In this document: positions 34,095-45,400 of the stretch, piece by piece | Numbering within the stretch: the stretch's first letter is position 1 | Layout: each line of letters opens with the position of its first letter | Source of the DNA: Dipteris shenzhenensis | Lineage: Eukaryota > Polypodiophyta > Polypodiopsida > Gleicheniales | Direction: 5' to 3' (one strand) | Assembly (NCBI GenBank): GCA_047967505.1 | Contig: CM106538.1 | DNA length: 64,000 nucleotides | Program-made: the position numbers and the translations under genes | The notes under the pieces: generated by a model | What the model saw: the letters and a program-made list of their open reading frames with translations, nothing else | Database searches by the model: none | Told to the model about the DNA's origin: nothing

Positions 34095-35345
34095 ATGCAT
34101 GGAAGGATGTGGAGACATCAAATGTAGAGGGCAACATACCACCCAAAATGGGGACTATCAATTACGTGATGGATACAGGAGGTATAGAAGAAAATATAAC
34201 CCCAAAAATGGAGAAAATTGCAAGGAATATCACGAATCCTATACTTTTAGAAGAGAACATGGATGAACGTACTGTCTCAACATTGGGGACAAAACTAGAT
34301 AATCTTATTGTTGATGCAAACATGTATGAAATCATAGCACCTGACAATTTGGATGAGTCAGAAGCCAGCAACTTCAAGGAGAATTTGGATGATCTATATC
34401 CACATACAATTTCTTTGGATATGCCACGATTAACAATCATATTAGACTTGAATGGCCTGTTATTAAGTCGCTACCTATTCAAGTCTCCAATACATCCGTC
34501 TATTATGCATGGCAAAAATAGTTATATGGTTGTTCGTCCTGGGTGCATAGAATTTCTTAAAATCTTGCTACAAAGATTTAATGTAGGTATTTGGTCAACT
34601 GTGATGGAATATAACGTACTTGATATGGTAGGAAAGCTGCAAAATTATGCAAATGAGAGCCTCCCTTTCTTTGTTATATGGTCTCAGCAAGGATGCTACA
34701 CTTACAGTAAGACGAGGATAAATAGGCCTGACAAGGTTGGTGTTGAGGCAATGTTCAAACCCTTAGCAAAAATCTCAAAGGCATTTGGATGTGATGCTAG
34801 AAGGACAATCCTTGTTGATGACTCCCCATACAAGGCTTGCATTAGCCCTCCATCAAATTGCATATTTCCTTCAACGTTTGATGTACAAGACAAGGATGAT
34901 AATATTCTACTGAGAGAGTTGATGCCGTACTTACTATAACTTGATGAGACTAAAGATGTGCGCAGCATGATTGAGACAAATCGGTATGGACAATTACCTG
35001 TGATGGAGGGGCATAAGGATTTCAACCTTGTCCAGAAAGTAATTGATGAATGGAGGGAGGAAAATCATGCATGGTTAAGAATGGAATATAAAACAAGAAA
35101 TCTTCCTCTTGCAGATCAACTAAGAGAGATGGATATAGGTGGTAGGCAACCCATGGTGGTGATGGCCAGGTGCCTAAACTCAATGCATCCCAAATAAGAC
35201 TTTTAAGGAATGCTCCGCAACTCTCTAGCATGAATGCTATGCAAGTTTCTCAATTGGCTATAGACCTAGGATACAAAGGTCACTATATCAAGAAATACAT
35301 TGCTAAGGGCTACATAAACCGACTACAGAATGCGTATTTTTCATG
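34095..35345 (+). pseudogene. FCP1/NIF-type HAD phosphatase-like protein (broken)
   Basis: A likely acceptor CCACAG precedes GGACCAATGATGC; the open frame from 34109 has 276 codons. Residues 108-276 match the plant FCP1/NIF-like HAD family. The nucleophile Asp is in ILDLNGLLLSR (Asp 113); VVRPGCIEFLK and VGIWSTVME follow, and then the acidic box VDDSPYKACISPPSN (about 236-250). The FCP1 'DxDxT' appears as DLNGL, a form seen in plant relatives whose activity is uncertain. A TAA at 34937-34939 falls inside the domain: the same frame continues with ETNRYGQLPV, a typical family ending, to 35197. A further frame (QIRLLRNAPQLSSMNAMQVS) then runs to a TGA near 35345. At least one stop and one frameshift therefore break it. 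Confidence 0.75.
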
Positions 35346-35432
35346 AAGGTACATATGTCAAAGTGTTTTTTGATTTTATCTCAATATATATAACTGTTGT
35401 TGTAGCTAATTGAATTTTTCTTTTGTGATGTA

Positions 35433-35969
35433 GATAGATATACATTCAAATCAAGCTTGAGTAGGTACATACCAGAACGAGATCCATTTGGACCACCAAA
35501 GTTACCTCTCCCTATCAACGAAGTGTTCTGGATAAAAAATGTGGCTTTCGAGGTGCATGAGTCAACCATTACAGGTGCTGGCTTGGGCTTGTTTGTGCAT
35601 GGCTCCATCAAGAGAGGGACTACTATTCTCCATTATGGAGGTGACAAGTACTCCTACAGAGACTGGAAGGAATTATGTAGAGTTCATCCAAGGCTAAAGA
35701 AGTACTCTATCCAAGAGGACCCTACTGTCCCTATGAAGGATATGGTGCAAATTGTTGGTGATGTTCAACATGGCGATGTGGCAGGATTTATTAACAATAA
35801 TAGAAATACCAATGTAAAGCCAAATGTTTGTTATGTATTTTCCCCTGATGTTCCACCTTGGTATGACCCCATGATGAACATAGATATTGTAGAATATGGT
35901 CACATTTGTATTGAATCCATAGATGATATACATGCAGGAGAGGAGCTATTTGCAGACTATGAGTTTTGA
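35433..35969 (+). CDS. Small SET-domain protein
   Basis: Open from a likely acceptor (TGATGTAG, 35425-35432) to TGA at 35967-35969, with no in-frame ATG before the domain, so an upstream exon or a non-AUG start must be assumed. Numbering from Leu/Met at 35457: ITGAGLGLF (38-46) and ILHYGG are SET-N motifs, GDVAGFINNNRNTN (106-119) replaces the 'RFINHSxxPN' box, and GEELFADYEF (161-170) is the C-terminal motif. SET proteins transfer methyl groups to lysines of histones or other proteins. The box His is Asn here and no post-SET cysteines follow, so activity is doubtful. It is the only uninterrupted recognisable domain in the cassette. Confidence 0.72.
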   Translation, partial: DRYTFKSSLSRYIPERDPFGPPKLPLPINEVFWIKNVAFEVHESTITGAGLGLFVHGSIKRGTTILHYGGDKYSYRDWKELCRVHPRLKKYSIQEDPTVPMKDMVQIVGDVQHGDVAGFINNNRNTNVKPNVCYVFSPDVPPWYDPMMNIDIVEYGHICIESIDDIHAGEELFADYEF

Positions 35970-36161
35970 ATAACAGCATTGTATTTCTTTATACAATCAT
36001 TACGTATGGGAATTACTACTTTCTTGCCAACTATGTAAATTGGTGCGTAATTGTTGTGTGTGAATAATATGCAAACATGTTCATAACTACATTCATAATG
36101 TATTTTGAAGGAGTGTCTCTCATGCCATTCTTTCCGATGCCATTCTCTTTGGGGCTAGAAA
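35970..36161. other. 3' flank of the SET ORF
   Basis: Short AT-rich stretch without a gene. It ends in two tandem ATGCCATTCT half-sites (about 36121-36146) of the palindrome family, right at the start of the 2.13-kb tandem repeat. Confidence 0.45.
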
Positions 36162-39100
36162 TTGAGAGTTTCTTTGGAATCATGATTTATTTCAAGGATT
36201 TCAATGGTGTATCAACAAGTTGTTATGTTTTCATCCTAAAGTGTACTTTTTTACTTTGCAATGAGTAATCAACATGACATGTAAAGTTATCATTTTACAA
36301 TAATGCTAGTCAGTCTAAACATTGAAAGTGCACAATAAATTATTGTCATTGCCACCTAAATTACATCAAATGCTTGTCATTGCCCATTTATTTTCCATCA
36401 ACTACATATCTTGCATACATTCTCCTCAACTACATATCTTGATTTTCCATCAACTACATATCTTACTAAGTTAAAGAGCGTGTGCATTTTCATTGCAATA
36501 CTCATGGTTATTAATTACACTCTACATTTTTTAAATGGTGTTTTGGAGATTTTCAAATGAGAATGCTCACAACAAAAGCGAGTCTCAATATCAATGGAAA
36601 TTCCAAAGACTCGCTATTATGAAGGTGTTTTTGAACATCACTATGGCTCACGAGATGAATCTAACTCAAATGGGTTTCAAAGTTTATTATTTTGTAAATG
36701 ATAACGTAGTTTAGACACTGATATTCTATTTATTATTTGAGAATATAGTTGATATTTCACACTTCATGAATGGCTATCTAGTCTATTTTCACATATTTCT
36801 TCTGTTTTTTCATTGAGGGGAGCTGAAATTTCTTCCAAAACTGCCATTCTGGGAATTGGGTTTTTCCCAAATTGGCATTGAGAAGCCTAAACTCACATGC
36901 TCATTCTTCTATGTAGTGATCACTATCTCCGCTGTGTAGAGATCATATAGAATTGTGTCAATCTCTGTGGAGAATGCCACCAGTGGAGAATGGTAGTGGT
37001 GAGAATGCCACCAGTGGAGAATGGTAGTGGTGCCAATCTCATAACATGACCTGCAAACATGCACAAGGAATCCTAAACTCACATGTGCATTCTTCTATGT
37101 AGAGATCACTGTCTCCGCTGTGTAGAGATCATATGGAATTGTGTCAATCTCTGAGTTCATCAAACTCACATGTGGATTGGAATCGGACACCACTCTCCTA
37201 TGATCATTGGAATACCCCTCCTAGAATAGTGGTGTGAACATTTGTACAAGTGGAGAATGGCAGTGGTGCCAATCTCTTATTAGGCCCTAAGAAATGGCAT
37301 TGAGAAGCCTAAACTCACATGCTCATTCTTCTATGTAGTGATCACTGTCTCCGCTATGTAGAGATCATATGGAATTGTGTCAATCTCTTATTAGGCCTTG
37401 GAATGTCAATCTATAGGTTTAGTTTGTCTAGACAACCACTAGTGGAGAATGGCAGTGATGCCAAACTCATGGTGGCACCTACTTAATGATACTGAGATCA
37501 TCAGACTCACATGTGGATTGCAATCGGACACCACTCTCCTATGATCATTGGAATACCCCTCCTAGAATAGTAGGGTAAACATTTGTACAAGAGAATGGTA
37601 GTGGTGCGAATCTCTTATTAGGCCCTAAGAAATGGCATTGAGAAGCCTAAACTCACATGTGCATTCTTCTATGTAGTGGTGACTGTCTCCGCTGTGTAGA
37701 GATCATATGGGATTGTGTTAATCTCTGTGGAGAATGCCAACATTGGAGAATGGTAGTGGTGCCAATCTCATACCATGACCTGAAAACATGTGCAAGGAAT
37801 CATAAGCTCACATGTGGATTGGCAGTTTTGCCATTATAGAATGCCACTAGTGGAGAATGGTAGTGGTGCACAAGGAATTCTAAACTCACATGTGCATTCT
37901 TTTATGTAGTGATCACTATCTCCGCTGTGTAGAGATCATATGGAATTGTGTCAATCTCTGAGATCATCAAACTCACATGTGGATTGGAATCGGACACCAC
38001 TCTCCTATGATCACTGGAATACCCCTCCTGGAATAGTAGGGTAAACATTTGTACAAGTGAAGAATGGCAGTGGTGCCAATCTCTTATTAGGCCCTAAGAA
38101 ATGTCATTGAGAAGCCTAAACTCCCATGTGCAGAGATCATATGGAATTGTGCCAATATCTGTGGAGAATGCCACCAGTGGAGAATGGTAGTGGTGCCAAT
38201 CTCATACCATGACCTGAAAACATGCACAAGGAATCCTAAACTCACATGTGCATTGGAACTTTTGCCATTATCCTACTGCCATTCTCCGCTAGTGGTTGAG
38301 AGTTTCTTTGGAATCATGATTTATTTCAGGGATTTCAATGGTGTATCAACAAGTTGTTATGTTTTCATCCTAAAGTGTACTTTTTTACTTTGCAATGAGT
38401 AATCAACATGATATGTAAAGTTATCGTTTTACAATAATGCTAGTCAGTCTAAACATTGAAAGTGCACAATAAATTATTGTCATTGCCACCTAAATTACAT
38501 CAAATGCTTGTCATTGCCCATTGATTTTCCATCAACTACATATCTTGCATACATTCTCCTCAACTACATATCTTGATTTTCCATCAACTACATATCTTAC
38601 TAAGTTAAAGAGCGTGTGCGTTTTCATTGCAATACTCATGGTTATTAATTACACTCTACATTTTTTAAACGGTGTTTTGGAGATTTTCAAATGAGAATGC
38701 TCACAAGAGGCTCACAACAAAAGCGAGTCTCAATATCAATGGAAATTCCAAAGACTCGCTATTATGAAGGTGTTTTTGAACATCACTATGGCTCACGAGA
38801 TGAATCTAACTCAAATGTGTTTCAAAGTTTATTATTTTGTTAATGATAACGTAGTTTAGACACTGATATTCTATTTATTATTTGAGAATGTAGTTGATAT
38901 TTCACACTTCATGAATGGCTATCTAGTCTATTTTCACATATTTCTTCTGTTTTTTCATTGAGGGGAGCTACAATTTCTTACAAAACTGCCATTCTGGAAA
39001 TTGGGTTTTTCCCAAATTGGGAACTGGAAATGGCATTGAGAAGCCTAAACTCACATGCTCATTCTTCTATGTAGTGATCACTATCTCCGCTATGTAGAGA

Positions 39101-41137
39101 TCATATGGAATTGTGTTAATCTCTGTGGAGAATGCCACCAGTGGAGAATGGTAGTGGTGCCAATCTCATAACATGACCTGCAAACATGCACAAGGAATCC
39201 TAAACTCACATGTACATTCTTCTATGTAGAGATCACTGTCTCCGTTGTGTAGAGATCATATGGAATTGTGTCAATCTCTAAGTTCATCAAACTCACATGT
39301 GGATTGGAATCGGACACCACTCTCCTATGATCATTGGAATACCCCTCCTAGAATAGTAGGGTGAACATTTGTACAAGTGGAGAATGGCAGTGGTGCCAAT
39401 CTCTTATTAGGCCCTAAGAAATGGCATTGAGAAGCCTAAACTCACATGCTCATTCTTCTATGTAGTGATCACTGTCTCCGCTATGTAGAGATCATATGGA
39501 ATTGTGTCAATCTCTTATTAGGCCTTGGAATGTCAATCTATAGGTTTAGTTTGTCTAGACAACCACTAGTGGAGAATGGCAGTGATGCCAAACTCATGGT
39601 GGCACCTACTTAATGATACTGAGATCATCAGACTCACATGTGGATTGCAATCGGACACCACTCTCCTATGATCATTGGAATACCCCTCCTAGAATAGTAG
39701 GGTAAACATTTGTACAAGAGAATGGTAGTGGTGCGAATCTCTTATTAGGCCCTAAGAAATGGCATTGAGAAGCCTAAACTCACATGTGCATTCTTCTATG
39801 TAGTGGTGACTGTCTCCGCTGTGTAGAGATCATATGGGATTGTGTTAATCTCTGTGGAGAATGCCAACAGTGGAGAATGGTAGTGGTGCCAATCTCATAC
39901 CATGACCTGAAAACATGTACAAGGAATCATAAGCTCACATGTGGATTGGCAGTTTTGCCATTATAGAATGCCACCAGTGGAGAATGGTAGTGGTGCACAA
40001 GGAATCCTAAACTCACATGTGCATTCTTTTATGTAGTGATCACTATCTCCGCTGTGTAGAGATCATATGGAATTGTGTCAATCTCTGAGATCATCAAACT
40101 CACATGTGGATTGGAATCGAACACCACTCTCCTATGATCACTGGAATACCCCTCCTAGAATAGTAGGGTAAACATTTGTACAAGTGAAGAATGGCAGTGG
40201 TGCCAATCTCTTATTAGGCCCTAAGAAATGTCATTGAGAAGCCTAAACTCCCATGTGCAGAGATCATATGGAATTGTGCCAATCTCTGTGGAGAATGCCA
40301 CCAGTGGAGAATGGTAGTGGTGCCAATCTCATACAATGACCTAAAAACATGCACAGGGAATCCTAAACTCACATGTGCATTGGCACTTTTGCCATTATCC
40401 TACTGCCATTCTCCGCTAGTGGTTGAGAGTTTCTTTGAAATCATGATTTATTTCAGGGATTTCAATGGTGTATCAACAAGTTGTTATGTTTTCATCCTAA
40501 AGTGTACTTTTTTACTTTGCAATGAGTAATCAACATGACATGTAAAGTTATCGTTTTACAATAATGCTAGTCAGTCCAAACTTTGAAAGTGCACAATAAA
40601 TGATTGTCATTGCCACCTAAATTACATCAAATGCTTGTCATTGCCCATTGATTTTCCATCAACTACATATCTTGCATTCATTCTCCTCAACTACATAATA
40701 TCTTGATTTTCCATCAAGTACATATCTTACTAAGTTAAAGAGCATGTGCATTTTCATTGCAATACTAATGGTTATTAATTACACTCTACATTTTTTAAAC
40801 GATGTTTTGGAGATTTTCAAATGAGAATGCTCACAACAAAAGCGAGTCTCAATATCAATGGAAATTCCAGAGACTCGCTATTATGAAGGTGTTTTTGAAC
40901 ATCACTATGGCTCATGAGATGAATCTAACTCAAATGGGTTTCACAGTTTATTATTTTTTTGATGATAACGTAGTTTAGACACTGATATTCTATTTATTAT
41001 TTGAGAATTTATTTTATATTTCACACTTCATGAATGGCTATCTAGTCTATTTTCACATATTTCTCCTGTTTTTTCATTGAGGGGAGCTACAATTTCTTCC
41101 AAAACTGCCATTTTGGGAATTGGGTTTTTCCCGAATT
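36162..41137. repeat. Tandem repeat with 2.13-kb units (2.3 copies)
   Basis: Units begin TTGAGAGTTTCTTTGGAATC at 36162, 38296 and 40423, giving periods of 2134 and 2127 bp. The third is cut after about 715 bp by a C-rich tract. Each unit has about 700 bp of AT-rich sequence and then about 1.4 kb of the same mosaic modules as the 22.9-29.9 kb array. ORFs of 60-72 codons recur in each unit by duplication and are not supported as genes. Confidence 0.93.
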
Positions 41138-41465
41138 ATCTAATACGGTCTTCCCCCCCCCTTCACCCCCGCCCCCCCTTCCCCACTCCCCCCTCCCCCC
41201 CCCTTCCCGCTGCCAGCCCCCCCCTCCCCCCTTCCCCCCTACCAGTCCCCCCCCCCTCCTCCCCTTCCGCCAGCCCCCCCTCCCCTCGCCCCTTCCCCCT
41301 CCCCCCTTTCCCCCTCCAAGTCTCCCCCTCCCCCCCCCCCCTTCCCTCCTCCTTTCCCCCCTCTACTCAGCCCCAGCCTCTCCCTCCCTTCCTCCTCCCT
41401 TCCTCCTCCCTTCCCTCCAGCCCCTCCATCCTCTTCTTCTCCTCACCTCAACCTTTCTCTCTCTA
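41138..41465 (+). repeat. C-rich polypyrimidine tract
   Basis: Plus strand is dominated by runs of C with T, with several runs of seven or more C. The opposite strand therefore has many G-runs able to form quadruplexes. The 129-codon Pro/Ser ORF across it is compositional. Confidence 0.92.
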
Positions 41466-42472
41466 GTTCCTCTCTCTTTAAATTTTTAAAAAAAATCTAG
41501 AAAAAATATTAATCAAAAAAATTTGCAAGTACTTGGAAAAAGTTTGTAGGTTTGCTCTTTCTTGCTTTCTTGCTCTTCCTTCCTTGCTCTCTTGATCGTC
41601 CTTGCTTTCTTGCTTCAATAAATGAAATGAGGGGAGAATGAATGAAGAAGGAAGACTATATATAAGAAAAAATAGGTTTTCCTCCTCCTCTCCTATTGGC
41701 TTTCCATTCCTCCCCTCTCTCCTATTGGCTTTTCATTTATTCCCTCTCCCATTGGCTCCCATTACTCCCCCTCTCCCATTGGACCCCCATCCCTCATCCC
41801 AATCTTCCATTAGCCCTCCCCCCATCCATCCATTTCTTCTTCCTCCCCATTGCCACCACTCCCATCCCACATTTCCACCACGTCCCATACTCCTCCCATT
41901 TCCCAAAATCCCATATTTCCCCATCTCACCCTCCTCTTTTTCATCCCCTATTAACTCCCTCACTCATTTCACTCCCTTATTATCCTACTCCCCTATTACC
42001 TTCCCTCTCCCATTCCATTCTTCCCTCCCCACTCTCACTTCCACTTCCCATTACTCACTTGCCATTTGAAAACTATTAATATATTATTATACTATTTTTT
42101 ATACTTATTATCATACACCCCTATTACTTCCCTCTCCCATTCCACTCCTCCCTCCTCACTCCCACTTCCACTTCCCATTGCTCACTTGCTATACACATTT
42201 GCAAACTATTAATATATTATTATATGATTTTTTATACTATTTGCAAACTTACATGTGGGCAAAATCACAGGTGTCAAAGCGATCCTATTGTGGTCATACA
42301 ACAACTGTGCTTTTATTCAAGGGCATATTTGTCCTCATCAAGAAGCTTATTTACGCAAGATATGAAGTGCATAATTTGTGCACTAGATGTTTACTTTGTA
42401 TCAAAATTGTTTGCCACACACACACACATATACACATACCGAGAATTTTCTAATATTATCGCATCTACATTT
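41466..42472. other. Gene-free, pyrimidine-rich stretch with a direct repeat
   Basis: CTATTGGCTTTCCATTCC and CCCATTGG words repeat near 41690-41790. A block of about 125 bp starting CCCCTATTAC occurs at about 41990 and again at about 42118, each followed by CTATTAATATATTATTATA. A short (CA)n lies at 42415-42435. No coding sequence is supported. Confidence 0.5.
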
Positions 42473-45400
42473 CTCCGATGGGCACAAAACTTTGTACACG
42501 CCTCAACCTAGGTCTGATTGACTTGCATACAAAGTGGTGCACCCATCCCATAAGTACTTGTTCTGATAACACACCTCCAAACGTATTTTATGACAATTGT
42601 GCATAACACTAGGAACAAAATGGTGTATCATGTGAGATCAACTATGCAAAGCATATCCAATGGACACAAGACTTCGCACGTTCCTCAACCTAGGCAGTAT
42701 TGACTTGTGTGCAAAGTGGCATCCCCATCCGATAAGTACTTGTTTGAAAAATACACCTACGATCGTGTTTTTTGACCGTTGTACATGACACCAAGGCCAA
42801 AAACGGTATTTAATGCTCAATCTACCATGTAAAGCATATCCGATGGGCACAATACTTTGCACATGCCTCAAAAGCGGTGCTATGGTATTCCATGCAAAGT
42901 GGAACGCCCATTAAATAAGTACTTTTTAGATTATCACACCTAGGACCATGTTTTTTATTGGTTGTTGTCCATGACACTAAGGCAAAAATGCTGATTTATG
43001 CTTAATCAATAATGCAACGCATATGCGATCATCACACTACTTCGCACACATCTCAACCTAGGTATTATTGACTTACATGCAAAGTGGAGTGCCCATCCCA
43101 TAAGTACTTAGTCGAATAACACATCTAGAACCGCATTTTTTGACGATTGTGCATGACACTAAGGCCAAAACAGTGTTTAATGCTTGTTTGACAATGCAAA
43201 GCATATCTGATGGGCACAATACTTTGCACACTCCTTTAACTAGGTGAAATCAACTTACATGCAAAGTGGCATGCCCATCCCATAAGTGCTTGATTGGATA
43301 ACATACCTAGCAACGTGTTTTTTTACGGATGTGCATGACACTAGAGCAAAAATAGTATTTAATGCTCGATCTACCATGCAAAGGATATCCGATGGACACA
43401 AAACTTTTCGTACACCTCAACCTAGGTGGTATTGAAATGTTCTCAAAGAGGCACACCCATCCGATAAGTACTTAGTCAAATAACACACCTAAGGGCGTGT
43501 TTTTTTGCGGATGTGCATATCACTCGGGAAAAAATGGTGTATAATGCATGATCGACCATGCAAAGCATATACGATGGTGACAATACTTTGCACGCACCTC
43601 AACGTAGTTGAAATGGACTTACATGCAAAGTGGCGTGCCCATCCCATAAGTACTTAGTCGAATAACACATCTAGGACCGCGTTTTTTGATGATTGTGCAT
43701 GACACTAAGGCCAAAACAGTGTTTAATGCTTGTTCCACAATGCAAAGCATATCCGATGGGCACAATACTTTGCACACACCTTCAATTAGGTGGAATAGAC
43801 TTACATGCAAAGTGGCATGCCCATCCCATAAGTGCTTGATCAGATAACATACCTAGCAGCGTGTTTTTTTACGGATGTGCATGACACTAGAGCAAAAATA
43901 GTACTTAATGCTTGATCTACCATGGAAAGGATATCTGATGGGCACAAAACTTTTCGTACACCTCAACCTAGGTAATATTGAGATGTTCTCAAAGAGGCAC
44001 ACCCATCCGATAAGTACTTGGTCAGATAACACACTTAAGGGCGTGTTTTTTACGGATGTGCATATCACTCGAGAAAAAATGGTATATAATGCGTGATCGA
44101 CCATGCAAATCATATCTGATGGTGACAATACTTTGCACGCACCTCAACGTAGTTGAAACGGGCTTGTGTGCAAAGTGGAGCCCCCATCCGATAAGTACTT
44201 GCTTGAATAACACACCTAGGACCGTGTTTTTTCATGGTTATGCATGACACAAAGGCAAAAATGGTGTTTTATGCTTGATCGACAATGCAAAGCATATCCG
44301 ATGGGCACAATACTTCGCACACACCTTCAACTAGGTGGAATCGACTTATAGGCAAAGTGGCATGCCCATACCATAAGTTCTTGATTAGATAACATACCTA
44401 GCAATGTGGTTTTTTACGGATGTGCATGACACTAGAGCAAAAATAGTATTTAATGCTCGATCGACCATGCAAAGGATATCTGATGGGCACAACACTTTTC
44501 GTATGCCTCAACCTAGGTGGTATTGAAATGTTGTCAATGAGTCACACCCATCCGATAAGTACTTGGTCAGATAATACACCTAATGGAGTGTTTTTTTGTG
44601 GATGTCCATATCACTAGGGAAAAAATGGTTGTATAATGCGTGATCGACCATGCAAAGCATATCCAATGGTGACAATACTTTGCATGCACCTCAATGTAGT
44701 TGAAACAGACTTGCGTGCAAAGTGGATCCCCCATCCGATAAGTACTTATTTGAATAACACACCTACGGTCGCGTTTTTTGACGGTTGTACATGACACCAA
44801 GGCCAAAAATGGTGTATAATGTGTGATCGACCATGCAAATCATATCCGATGGTGACAATACTTTGCACACACCTCAACATAGTTGAAACAAACTTGCGTG
44901 CAAAGTGGAGCCCCCATCTGATAAGTTCTTGTTTGAATAACACACTTAGGACCGTGTTTTTTCGTGGTTGTGCATGACACTAAGGCAAAAACGGTGTTTT
45001 ATGCTTGATCGACAATTCAAAGCATATCTGATGGGCACAATACTTTGGAAAGACCTTCAACTAGGTGGAATTGACTTACATGCAAAGTGACACGCCCATC
45101 CCATAAGTGCTTGATCGGATAACATACCTAGCAGCGTGTTTTTTTACGGATGTGCATAACACGAGCAAAAATAGTATTTAATGCTCGATCGACCATGCAA
45201 AGGATATCTGATGGGCACAACACTTTTTGTACACCTCAACCTAGGTGGTATTGAAATGTTCTCAATGAAGCACACCCATCCGATAAGTACTTGGTTATAT
45301 AACACACCTAATGGCGTGTTTTTTTGTGGATGTGCATATCATTAGGGAAAAAATGGTGTATAATGCGTGATCGACCATGCAAAGCATATCCGATGGTGAC

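Noticed and set aside
16905-35969. Integrated giant-virus segment as origin of the cassette
   Set aside because: SET, Ulp1-like and phosphatase genes occur in such viruses, but no capsid, packaging ATPase, viral polymerase or other hallmark gene is present, and the genes have plant-like introns and plant-type FCP1 features.
35694-35979. Minus-strand ORFs opposite the SET gene
   Set aside because: They are shadows of the plus-strand SET ORF, with no motif of their own.
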